From Pleurotus djamor (lineage: Eukaryota > Basidiomycota > Agaricomycetes > Agaricales > Pleurotaceae), in NCBI GenBank assembly GCA_029747585.1, contig JAPEVF010000677.1, positions 1-24,661 on the forward strand: 24,661 nt of DNA. Direction: 5' to 3'. Under the pieces are notes generated by a model that was not told the origin of the DNA, searched no databases, and saw only the letters and a list, made by a program, of their open reading frames with translations. A program made the position numbers and the translations under genes. Below, one piece after another: positions 1 through 8,547 of the stretch (its first letter is position 1; each line of letters starts with the position of its first letter).

Positions 1-286
1 CTAAGCTCGCTTCATGACTTGCCAAGATCATCGCTCGATGAGCAAAAGGCTGACCTTTAGGTCCATGAGAAGGTACGATGCGTTCTGGAGGTACCTCCTC
101 AAGGTGGATAGTCGCGTTAGATTGATATTGCACGGGACTGGGGATGATCTCGTTTGGGGGAGGCTGGGTTTCTTCAACTGGATATGGCTGCTGCTGGATA
201 TTTTGTTCGGGCTCCCACGGATAGCTATGAGGTGTAGATGAGCCAGAAAAGCTCTCGGGATACTGCCCATGGTGAGGGTAGGACAT
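1..286 (-). CDS. 5' part of an unknown protein, Gln/Pro-rich N terminus (runs off the left edge)
   Basis: Reading leftward from the ATG at 286-284, one frame stays open to the window edge, giving 95 residues without a stop. The start is MSYPHHGQYPESFSG, followed by a Gln/Pro/Glu-rich, low-complexity stretch (NIQQQPYPVEETQPPP) and a more ordinary segment, HGPKGQPFAHRAMILASHE. Such disordered starts are common in fungal transcription or signalling factors, but no domain is visible, so I assign no function. A TATA-like TATATAAA lies 37 bases upstream on the same strand, which supports this start. The gene is divergent from eRF1, sharing an upstream region of about 570 bases. An overlapping minus-strand frame (28-270) is open too but is less protein-like and has no matching promoter. 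Confidence 0.5.
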   Translation of the reverse strand, partial: MSYPHHGQYPESFSGSSTPHSYPWEPEQNIQQQPYPVEETQPPPNEIIPSPVQYQSNATIHLEEVPPERIVPSHGPKGQPFAHRAMILASHEASL

Positions 287-322
287 TGCGAGGATGGAAG
301 TCGATGGAAAACGACGACGCGC

Positions 323-330
323 TTTATATA
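323..330 (-). promoter_or_regulatory. TATA box of the left-edge minus-strand gene
   Basis: Read on the minus strand the bases are TATATAAA, 37 bases upstream of the ATG at 286. The match is perfect and the spacing is plausible for a short 5' UTR. Confidence 0.45.
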
Positions 331-858
331 TGAGTCAATTCAAATTCCGCTCTGCAGGACAATGGGTAAACAGCGACAAACCGAGATGTACCGCCACTTC
401 TGATCGTATCGGCGATTTGCTTCCGCATGTAGAATTGAAGTCCCCAATCGTGTGAGTGCGAGGACCAGGTCACCCTCGCTATTTACCTGCTACTTACATA
501 CATACTCGTGGCATTTGCCTCGCGTCTCTCTCAAGCTCGAGTTCGGCTCCAAGAGAATATCAGAAATGTCAGAAGGCTCAGACAGGAATGACTCTGTCGT
601 GACTCAGTCTAATAATTCGGTGTGTAGATATGCTCCATCACTAAAGTATACGGAGTCATTTCTTGCGAAGCGTGAAGCTAAATCGAAGTCGAGGCCACGT
701 TCCCTAGGGCTTTTGTGCCCCTGTACTCCCCATCGCTCTCCTGAGTCACCTTTGGACTTACGTAATCTGCCACATGATCTTGGGCGCTAGATAAATGTAA
801 AAAGTTGCAGCCAACAGGTCAAAGTTGCGCGTTTCTCCCTGCATACTACACGATCAAC
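331..858. other. Divergent upstream region of the edge gene and eRF1; no convincing gene
   Basis: This 528-base stretch holds the promoters of two divergent genes. The last 50 bases before the eRF1 start are pyrimidine-rich. One plus-strand frame from the ATG at 566 to the stop at 790 would encode 74 residues (MSEGSDRNDSVV...). It has no recognisable domain and would lie in a long eRF1 leader if transcribed, so it is at most an upstream ORF. Confidence 0.5.
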
Positions 859-2439
859 ATGGCTACGGACGCTGCAGAGCAGAACATCCAGATGTGGAAG
901 GTCAAAAAGCTCATCAAGAGCCTTGACTCTGCGAGAGGGTCAGTAACTTTTGTCGATCTGTTCGTTGCCGCTTGGCTGCATCTCGTCACAGAGCTGGGAC
1001 GTCCATGATCAGTCTCATCATTCCACCAAAAGTGAGCTCATTAGCCATAAATACAGTCGCTTGTACTGAGCGCTGCTTTAGGACCAAATATCTCGTGCAT
1101 CGGCCATGTTAACTCAGGAATATGGTACTGCATCGAACATCAAGTCTCGAGTCAATCGTCTCTCCGTATTGTCAGCCATCACGAGTACCCAACAGAGACT
1201 CAAGCTTTACAATCGCGTCCCTCCGAACGGTCTTGTGCTTTTTGTCGGCACGATCTTGACAGACGAAGGGAAAGAAAAGAAAGTTTCCTTCGATTTCGAA
1301 CCCCACAAACCCATAAATACGTGAGCCAATGATCAACACTCTCTTCCCTGCCACTCGTCTGACCCGTCTTGCGCTCAGCTCACTATACCTCTGCGACAAC
1401 AAATTCCATACTGAAGCTCTATCAGAACTCTTGGAATCCGACTCGCGCTTCGGCTTCATCGTCATGGACGGTAACGGCACGCTATTCGGCACACTTGCCG
1501 GAAACACGCGTGAAGTAATTCACAAATTCACTGTGGATCTGCCTAAAAAGCACGGCCGTGGTGGTCAATCTGCTCTTCGTTTCTCACGTCTCCGTGACGA
1601 AAAGCGACACAACTACGTGCGCAAGGTCGCTGAACTGGCGGTACAGCATTTCGTTAGCGGTGACAAAGTCAACGTCACTGGTCTTGTTCTGGCTGGAAGC
1701 GCTGATTTCAAGACGGAGTTGAGTCAGAGTGACATGTTTGACCAACGTCTCGCTGCCAAAATCATCAAAGTGGTTGATGTCAGTTATGGTGGAGAGAATG
1801 GTTTCAATCAAGTGCGTTGTTCTTTTTNCTTTTCCGCCCTTCGTGTCAGGATACTGAACGGAAACAGGCTATTGAACTCGCGGCCGAATCACTGGCCAAT
1901 GTCAAGTTCGTCCAGGAGAAGCGTCTCATCCAAAAATACTTCGACGAAATCAGTCAAGATACTGGAAAATACTGCTTCGGTATCGACGATACCCTAAAAG
2001 CCCTAGAACTTGGAGCCGTCGAAACACTGATCGTATGGGAGAACCTCGACATTACACGATACGTACTCCGCAATGCCGCTGCAGGTGCGTTTCAAGTAAC
2101 GTCGTACTTGTCTAGTTCACTGACATTTTCTCAGAGGAGATCATTGTCCACGTCAACAAGGAACAAGAGAAAGACCGCGAAAGGTTCATCGACAAATCCA
2201 CCGGAACCGAAATGGAGCAAGTAGTCGAACCACAACCTCTCCTCGAATGGTTCGCCGACAAATACAAAGAATTCGGTGCCAACCTCGAGTTCGTCACCAA
2301 TCGATCTCAGGAAGGCGCGCAGTTTGTCAAGGGCTTTGGTGGTATTGGAGGTCTGCTTCGTTACAAGGTTGACTTCACTACGCTGGGCGCTGCTGACGAA
2401 GACGAGGATGAGTTCTACTCGGATGATGATGATATTTGA
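859..2439 (+). CDS. SUP45: Eukaryotic peptide chain release factor subunit 1 (eRF1)
   Basis: This is the omnipotent translation termination factor. It reads all three stop codons in the ribosomal A site and triggers peptide release, working with eRF3. Six exons join in frame to 437 residues, the same length as human eRF1: 859-938, 992-1031, 1082-1320, 1379-1811, 1868-2084 and 2135-2439. All five introns are GT-AG and 50-58 bases long. Stop-recognition motifs are intact: NIKS at residues 59-62 and YLCDNKF at about 123-129. The catalytic GGQ, within [13 protein letters not shown], is at about 181-183. The C-terminal eRF3-binding domain (from about 275) ends in an acidic tail, [13 protein letters not shown]. 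The single N at 1828 is inside intron 4 and does no harm. The stop is TGA followed by C, and introns are predicted in the 3' UTR. Confidence 0.97.
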
Positions 2440-2483
2440 CGGTTCTGTTGGCTCATAGGAGCCCCGTCCGACTTGGGTACGTC

Positions 2484-2512
2484 GGGTGGGGTGAAGGGTG
2501 GGGTTGGTGGGG
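2484..2512 (+). other. G-quadruplex-like tract in the eRF1 3' UTR
   Basis: Five runs of three or four G occur in 29 bases, on the sense strand of the transcript: 2484-2486, 2488-2491, 2496-2498, 2500-2503 and 2509-2512. Loops are 1, 4, 1 and 5 bases. The tract lies 45 bases after the eRF1 stop and ends 4 bases before a consensus splice donor. Folding is inferred from the pattern only. Confidence 0.6.
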
Positions 2513-2516
2513 ACAG

Positions 2517-2689
2517 GTATGTCGCCCATTAGATGGATGTGCGGTTACGGCGGCTGACGTCTGTATAGATCGCTATTTAGTGGGAAGAATGCGCAAGCCA
2601 TTGTAAGGCTCTTAGTCTAATTTGGTTCCAGTACGTCGTACTTTGATTTCTGGATTCTCAAACGCTAACTATCTATCCTTTTCTTCTAG
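2517..2689 (+). other. Predicted 3' UTR intron(s) of eRF1, with alternative splice sites
   Basis: A consensus donor ACAG|GTATGT starts at 2517. A first acceptor, TTCCAG ending at 2631, is preceded by a CTAAT branch motif. A second, TTCTTCTAG ending at 2689, is preceded by GCTAAC and a pyrimidine tract. A further donor, GTACGT, starts at 2631, and the intron 2631-2689 (59 bases) fits the coding introns of this gene exactly. The donors lie 77 and 191 bases after the stop codon. Splicing is inferred from motifs; no transcript evidence was available. Confidence 0.6.
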
Positions 2690-3011
2690 GTATCTTATGC
2701 AAAGTACGAACGATGACACGCTGAGATCATGTCCATCTCTCCTTTATTTATCGGTAGCTTTCCTTTGTCGCGCTCTGATATTATAATACAACATGCACTT
2801 TGCTTCCCAGATTGTTCGTCCCTTAATATCTTTGTAAAAGGCTCCGATAAAGCAATTAAGCTTTAGAGCTTTTGATCTGCAGAAAGCGACCCCATTTTCG
2901 TCATAGATTGGACCTGGGGTACTTTGTCGCAGCATCTCCGCCCGGTCCTAGAACAAATTCACTTGAGGTGCAATGACGTGACATGACTGACGATGAATGA
3001 TTATAATCTGA
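2690..3011. other. Convergent 3' regions of eRF1 and the GST gene
   Basis: These 322 bases lie between the predicted last eRF1 exon and the GST stop, and probably hold both polyadenylation regions. No coding frame with protein-like composition was seen. Confidence 0.5.
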
Positions 3012-3820
3012 CTAGTCCGTCGCAGCATATTTGGACAAACCATCGAGGAGTCTCTCCCAGCGGCCATTGTGCCATGATTTGATATCCTTCCACTGCTCGC
3101 TGTCCTCGCCCCAGATGACCCTCAACCATATGATGAACGAAGCAACCGAGATGTCGGCAAACGTGATGGTATCTCCCATCGCAAACGTCCCGCCGCTCTT
3201 GCTGACCCAAGAATCAACTTTCCCAAGCCCATCCCTGTACTTCCCCCATTCAACATCCCGCTTCTCGCCTACCGGAACGAGCTTCTCCATGGTTGTTTGG
3301 TACGCCTGTTCGCGAGTGGACCTGAAGTATGCTTCACTACGCGGCAAGAGGATGCTGTTCGTCTGAGGCAATGAGAACTGGAAGAGCGCTGCGATGTTGT
3401 TGAAGTAAGCGGCGATGAAGCCGTGCTGGAGGGCTGCGGTGCCTTCTGGGAAGAGTTTGGGTGTATCGGGGTATTGTTTATCGAGGTACTCTGCAATTGC
3501 TGCTCCATCCGACACGACGGTGCCTGTGGTCTGGTCGTGGATCACCGGGAGGGTATAATGGGGACGTCCATCTGCCTTCTTGCTGGTTGGCTCCGCACCG
3601 ATCTTCTTGCATAAGCTCTCGATGTCAGGGTATTCAACCCAGATAGTCTTATACGCGAGACCCTTGTAGTTCAAGGAGTACCTAACGCAAAAGCAAAAAT
3701 AAGTCGTCGATCCGATCAAAACGACGATCGGTCTTACCGAGTCCTCCAGGTATTCGGTGACCAAGCCTGAGGCTGGAGGGTACTTGGGATGTCGTAGAAG
3801 ATGATCTTGGGCTCAGCCAT
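3012..3820 (-). CDS. Glutathione S-transferase, fungal etherase-like/FuA-type
   Basis: Two exons (3820-3738 and 3681-3012) joined across a 56-base GT-AG intron give 250 residues. The N-terminal thioredoxin-fold domain starts MAEPKIIFYDIP and continues WSPNTWRTRYSLNYKG and IWVEYPDIE. LPVIHD follows, with VVSDGAAIAEYLD at the glutathione-binding position. An all-helical C-terminal domain fills the second half. This layout is typical of basidiomycete cytosolic GSTs related to bacterial beta-etherases (LigE/LigF) and the FuA class, which act on wood-derived or xenobiotic compounds. The exact class and substrate cannot be fixed from sequence alone. The gene converges on eRF1 and diverges from the POP7-like gene. 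The start ATG is the first in frame, and the intron places the conserved R-Y-S-L motif correctly. Confidence 0.9.
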
Positions 3821-4331
3821 GCTGTCCTGTTTCTATCGCTCGGGTCCACGTCTTTTTGTGCGAGTCGCCTCAGAGATGGGAAGGTGCTTGGTCAGAATTT
3901 GCAAAGAATTCGCCATGGCTTAGTCAAAAGCCCCAGTGACTTCAAGCAAAGAATGCGGGGCCTGTTAAGCGCCGGAGCGGTCAATTTGGGGCAGGGCGTT
4001 GAAGACGAGACCTTGGAATTTACCGCGGGCAGGCTTGTAGTAGATGAACCTGATGCGAAGCTTTGACGGTCTGCTGGGACATACTCAGTTCATGTCTCAT
4101 CGACGTCCGCAGTGCCTTTGAGATTTGTGGGTCACGTACAGGAGGTCGCGACGAGATTGACATTGATTCATCAAGATGCATGGAGGCTCGAAGCGCAACG
4201 TTTCGACGCGTCTTTGGCATTCGAATTGTAGTACTAGATCCTTTTCTTTGTAGCCTGTATAGTAGTTGTCGTTTGTCAAGTTGAAGAGAAATATTTGAAA
4301 TATTTGAAGTTTCTCTTTGTTTGTTCCCTCC
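3821..4331. other. Divergent promoter region between GST and the POP7-like gene
   Basis: A 511-base gap separates the two start codons. A short tandem motif, ATATTTGAA repeated twice, lies at 4290-4308, just upstream of the plus-strand gene. Short open frames here show no protein-like features. Confidence 0.5.
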
Positions 4332-5093
4332 ATGTCCGATCCAAGAGCCTCCAGAAAACGGAAGCGCGACACCTCTGTCGACGCTTCTGCGGCAAGAAAA
4401 GGACTGGAACCTCCTCCGAAGGCGTCCTCTTCGAAGAACCCCTCAAATCAGCAACAGCAGGAAGATTCTGAACCAGCTTTTAGTCGACGCAAGCTCGTTC
4501 CTCCGCGCCCATTTCCCACCGTTTCCAGATCTGACTCTGCTACTGGTCCCCGTTCTGCACATAAGGAAGGGAAAAATCTTATTTGCCTGACGCGTAAAAC
4601 GCCATTGGGAGCGTATATGAGGAGATGTAAGGATCTCGTTATCAAGGATGGGTGCGTGCTGCGTTTTTTCTTTCTCCCCCTTTCGTCGAACACCCGCATA
4701 TTCCTTTCTACTAGCTACAAAACACTCCAGTTATCTGCTATGGGAGCTGCTATTCCCCATCTACTCCGCTTAGTGGCAGCTTTGCCTCCGATCCTCCCTT
4801 TCGCTGCCGATGAATTTCACCAGACGATTACGACGGGTACCGTCAGCGTACAGGATGAGTTGATACCAGATGACGAGGAAGAAGACATCACGTATCAAAC
4901 CCGGGATAAGTCCAGCCTTTTCATCGTCATTACCATTGGGGATGGCAAACCAGATGCCGCGAGTGGGACGAGCCGGAAGAAACAGGCGGCACCTACGACG
5001 CGTAACGGTGGTAATTTCCGGGGGGGAAAGCGAAATTCGAACCCCTCGAAGTCTTCGGGTCAGCTTGTCTTTCAGGAGCCAGAGCAACAATGA
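4332..5093 (+). CDS. POP7: RNase P/MRP subunit POP7/Rpp20-like, Alba domain
   Basis: Two exons (4332-4651 and 4715-5093) give 232 residues. The Alba core reads LICLTRKTPLGAYMRRCK, then the exon junction, then KTLQLSAMGAAIPHLLRL. This is the signature of the Rpp20/Pop7 family, which binds the RNA of RNase P and RNase MRP for tRNA and rRNA processing in the nucleus. A basic, Ser/Gln-rich N-terminal extension (about residues 1-80, with RKRKRD near the start) may serve nuclear import. The C-terminal tail is Gly/Arg/Asn-rich. The 63-base intron is a multiple of three and contains no stop codon, so unspliced mRNA would still translate through. That frame also opens upstream of 4332, but no ATG occurs there. 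Confidence 0.8.
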   Translation: MSDPRASRKRKRDTSVDASAARKGLEPPPKASSSKNPSNQQQQEDSEPAFSRRKLVPPRPFPTVSRSDSATGPRSAHKEGKNLICLTRKTPLGAYMRRCKDLVIKDGCVLRFFFLPLSSNTRIFLSTSYKTLQLSAMGAAIPHLLRLVAALPPILPFAADEFHQTITTGTVSVQDELIPDDEEEDITYQTRDKSSLFIVITIGDGKPDAASGTSRKKQAAPTTRNGGNFRGGKRNSNPSKSSGQLVFQEPEQQ

Positions 5094-5496
5094 TTTCCAG
5101 TGTCCCGGAGTCCCGTTTACACTTTGAAGGAGTTACCTAGGCCTTTCTACATGGATCCGATCAAGCGACCCAGAGCATCTTATCTTATCTTGCTCCGCAT
5201 TATATTCAGTTTGCCATCTGCTTGTGGGAGCTTTCCCAAGGTGTGGGCGCGATTGCACGGATGATTGCTGGTGGACTAGTTAGAACGCTTGAGTTGGTCA
5301 TTCAGGCCATTATTCTACCACGTGGATCTCGCTTGTCTTACCACTCAACCCGGGCTGGTCTTCCTTATAAGTATCCAGTACACCGGACGCCATGCCTTTC
5401 ATTATTGCTCCTTGCGTCATTTGCGAACGCTTTAAATACCCCTTTGATTTGCTGACTCTCATCACGGTTTGAAATCCCCCGCTTCCTTGGTTTGAC
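5094..5496. other. Intergenic region with the dioxygenase promoter
   Basis: This 403-base gap holds the 3' region of the POP7-like gene and the promoter of the dioxygenase. No coding frame stands out. Confidence 0.5.
5431..5438 (+). promoter_or_regulatory. TATA-like box of the dioxygenase gene
   Basis: TTTAAATA lies 59 bases upstream of the ATG at 5497 and is followed by a pyrimidine-rich leader. Confidence 0.4.
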
Positions 5497-6765
5497 ATGG
5501 CTATCACCACGAACGATCTTGCCCAACAGCCCGACATCGACTATCACCCCGATGAAGCCAAGTATAAGGCCAGAACCGCACGTCGGCTTGCAGAAAATCC
5601 GGATCTACCTAAGCAACCTTTGCCAGCTGGATATCCAGCGAAAGTTGAGGGTCCCATCGTCTGGGAAGGAAAGGATTGGACGAGCGAAGCTCAATGGGTG
5701 TACCAGTTGAGTCCGTCGCAGCTTGAGGAGATCGACAGTGCTCTCCGTCACTTCAAAGGTAAGTAGCCATGCAGTTCGTGGTATACTTCCGTGGTGTACT
5801 TGGTCTCAATGACATTACAACAGGACTCGGTATCGCCATGGGCTACATAAACAAGGAAACCTTCCCTCTGCCGACACTCACTTCTATAATCAGGGGTCTC
5901 GCAGAGGAGCTATACTCTGGTCGAGGATTTTTCGTACTACGGGAGATCCCGATCGACAGGTACTCCCGCGAAGAACTGGCAATCATCTACGCTGGTAAGT
6001 GGCCCTACTTGTCACACTGCCACCGACGACCCAACCTAATTCTTGTGTCCAGGTTTATCATCGCACGTTGGTACTGCTCGAGGGAAACAAGATGACACAG
6101 GAGCTGTCTTGGCCCATATCAAAGACCTCACCGTGACCCATGCTGGAGCCCACGGAAACTCGGCGTACACAACGGACAAACAAGTATTTCACTCTGATGT
6201 TGGGGATTTGATCGCCCTGTTGGCTATACAGACAGCTGCGGAAGGTGGTACCTCGCGTATCAGTAGTGGGGGACGAGTTTACAACGAGATTGCTGCGACA
6301 CGACCTGATCTTATCAAGGTGCTCTCGGATCCTTGGCCTTTGGATAGGTGATCATACTCGTCCTTCTTCGTTGAACCAAGAAGCTGACCCATGGACTTGT
6401 CGCGCCACAGATTTGGTGGAAACCCTCCGTATGTTAACCGACCTGTCCTCTTCTTCGAAGACGGCGAGCACCCCGTGATCCAGTACTCTCGTCGCCAATT
6501 CACTGGGTACGGTAACCAGAAACGCAACCCCTCCATCCCACCGATCACCGAGGCGCAGGCATTCCTATCGTGCCGTACTTTTCCCAGCCTTCATCTGGGT
6601 TTGTGCCACCGCGGTCGGATCATATATCATTCACGCAGAAGGGAATCTCCACGTACATGGCCCTCTCCAGGTCGACTCACTAACGCCATTCTACACTTCG
6701 TTCCTTGTGATCACCGTTGCCCAGAATTTTATCACAACAGGTACGAGCCATCGCGAGCCGTTTAG
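5497..6765 (+). pseudogene. TauD/TfdA-type Fe(II)/2-oxoglutarate dioxygenase, 3'-truncated and fused out of frame
   Basis: Exons 5497-5758, 5824-5994, 6053-6347 and 6411 onward join in frame. The first 293 residues are an uninterrupted taurine/clavaminate-type dioxygenase. They include RGFFVLREIPIDRY, SSHVGTARGKQDD, AHIKDL and the iron-binding H-x-D in VFHSDVGDL (about H191 and D193). FGGNPPYVNRPV and ITEAQA follow. At about 6559-6563 family similarity stops and the DNA becomes the 3' half of a 7-TM gene in another frame. The dioxygenase frame then runs on through 67 unrelated residues to a stop at 6763-6765 (360 in total). The missing C-terminal part, roughly 90 residues in this family, normally carries the second iron histidine and the 2-oxoglutarate-binding arginine. 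An active enzyme is therefore unlikely. Everything before the junction, including three introns, looks undamaged, so the loss seems recent. Confidence 0.82.
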
Positions 6766-7353
6766 TTGTCCTATCACTCACGCTGGCGTAATTGAGCGAT
6801 GATTGTGCTGCGTATACGACAAGTCGATCGTTCGTCTACGGGGTGTATCACTGGCGTACGCCGCAAGACTAAGCTACAGCGGGTCATGCGCATCGTCATT
6901 GAATCGGGCCTGCTTTATACGGCAACAGCCATAATATCTCTGGGGACTTATCTCTCGGGATCCTTTGCGTACAATTCAGTCACTGATGCGGTACGACACC
7001 TATACCCTCAATAACCCCAACGTCATATTGATACCTCTATGAACCTACAGGAGCTTCCCATCCTCGTGATCGCTTTCAACCTCATCATTATCCGCGCGAA
7101 AAGCCAACCCTCTGAGAATACTGAATATGCATTCACTTCCGTTCGCGAATCTGCGATCCAGATTAAAGTGCCCTCTATTCAACTTCAGTCCTTGGCGGTT
7201 CGCTCGGGTATACATGTCGAGGAAGAAACTAATTCAAGTATATCCGATCCCAAACTTAGTCAACTCCATTTGAAATCTTGCAAGGACGGATCTTTCTTGG
7301 TAGAAGAGGAGAAGAACGGAGGGCCTGGTGAACTGGCGGTACCAGCTGTCTAG
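6562..7353 (+). pseudogene. 3' half of a fungal 7-TM membrane-protein gene, fused to the dioxygenase
   Basis: From TCC TAT CGT (6563) onward this matches the gene at 8548-9880 from about its residue 132 to its end. Exon pieces are about 6562-6740, 6797-6990 and 7051-7353, with introns at the same positions (56 and 60 bases). Shared segments include PAFIW, GSYIIH, HGPLQV, SFLVITVAQNFITT, MRIVIESGLLYTATAIISL and LPILVIAFNLIIIRAKSQ. TM1-TM3 and any start codon region are missing. The fragment lacks 11 residues present in the other copy after the R-V-D motif. The middle intron ends in TTGAG, a weak acceptor. The remaining frame has no stops, so decay is slight. An in-frame ATG at 6799 could start a short TM6-TM7 protein, but nothing supports its use. 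Confidence 0.8.
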
Positions 7354-8547
7354 CCAGACTCCGTTGGACGTGGGTGTGTAGCGCATTCTATAAGGAGTCT
7401 TTCTGGAACTGATGTTGTACTCTCAGATTTAGCTTGTATGCTACTTTTGTTCCTGGGCTGTTTTGCTTTGGTGTTATCGCTCTCTGTCTGTTTTTATCAT
7501 GTTTTACACGACTTGTCATTGACCGTGTGAATAAGTTTCTTACCGTGAGTCAGACTTTCCATAGGTGCTTGCTCGAAGTTCGTCTACTTATGCCTCCTTC
7601 CGAACACTCTAGAAATTTCGCTGAATGCCCGGAAATGCTGATCGATGACTCCTACATTCAGCTTCGGCCCAACCTTAGCTACGATTTCGCGTTGTCACTG
7701 ACAAAGTGGTGTTCCAACGCGCTCGGAATTTGTTCTCCAACCTGGCATTTAAATTTTATTCCATCTGGTCTGTATACTAGCCTGGCTATCCGTTGACAGG
7801 ACGAAACTAGCTTGGATTCCGGTGCAGTTATCTGACAGACTCTATTTGTGGCCCAACAAACTTTGTCTTCCATCGCTGACCCCATGACATTGTGCCTAGG
7901 CTGTATAGCAAGTTGATTTCTGCGACATATCAAAATACTGGCGGCGTTCAGGTGTTGATGAAAGCGCCGCAGGTCGTTTTGAAAGAGGGTTTATCCCAGG
8001 GTGGCATATCCTTCCAGGGATATATTCTAGTCCACCGTTTCCAAATCGAAACGATTTTCTCTCAGTCTCACTATGGGGGTACTCAGAATGTTCCCAACCA
8101 ACACCACCGCACCGCGCCGCTGTCTACCCTTGACGTCGGGTGACCGAACAGCACGCATGCAACCTTGTGGACCCCGTCGTTGTGCCTGGCTATTCTTATC
8201 CCTCTACGACTCCATGGTCTTGTGCACGCTGTCTGTTAAAGGCGAGATTATCGCACGGACGAGACCTTGTCTTTACCTTCCGCTAGGGCTATTTTCGCAG
8301 TGAGCGTATACCATACAATGGAGTAGAAGCCCGGACTCGCTGTGGGCTCCTGGGGACACCTCGCTCGGGATGACAGTCGATGCTTGATGATCACATCGAG
8401 GCCTTCCCAGTACGCAACCGAGCGTCTTTAACTTTGATCTCATTTACAGTCTTCAATCACATCATCCCCGCTTAAAACGCAAGGCACTTTTTGTCTTTCA
8501 TTTTGATCCCCCAATCGGTCTCTCATTCTCTTGGGATATCGAGGACG
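7354..8547. other. 1.2 kb gap between the 7-TM fragment and the full 7-TM gene
   Basis: This holds the 3' region of the fragment and the promoter of the next gene. Open frames of 75-120 codons occur (for example 7434-7796 and 7892-8143) but show no domain, no convincing splice pattern and no similarity I recognise. Confidence 0.4.

Noticed and set aside
566..790. 74-codon frame upstream of eRF1
   Set aside because: No domain and no splice pattern leading elsewhere; kept only as a possible upstream ORF in the gap description.
1172..1507. Minus-strand open frame across eRF1 exons 3-4
   Set aside because: It is a mirror of the strongly conserved eRF1 coding sequence on the other strand.
1850..1867. 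Alternative acceptor at 1849 for eRF1 intron 4
   Set aside because: It would make a 38-base intron and insert six residues absent from the family; the acceptor at 1867 gives a 56-base intron and the conserved FNQ-AIEL junction.
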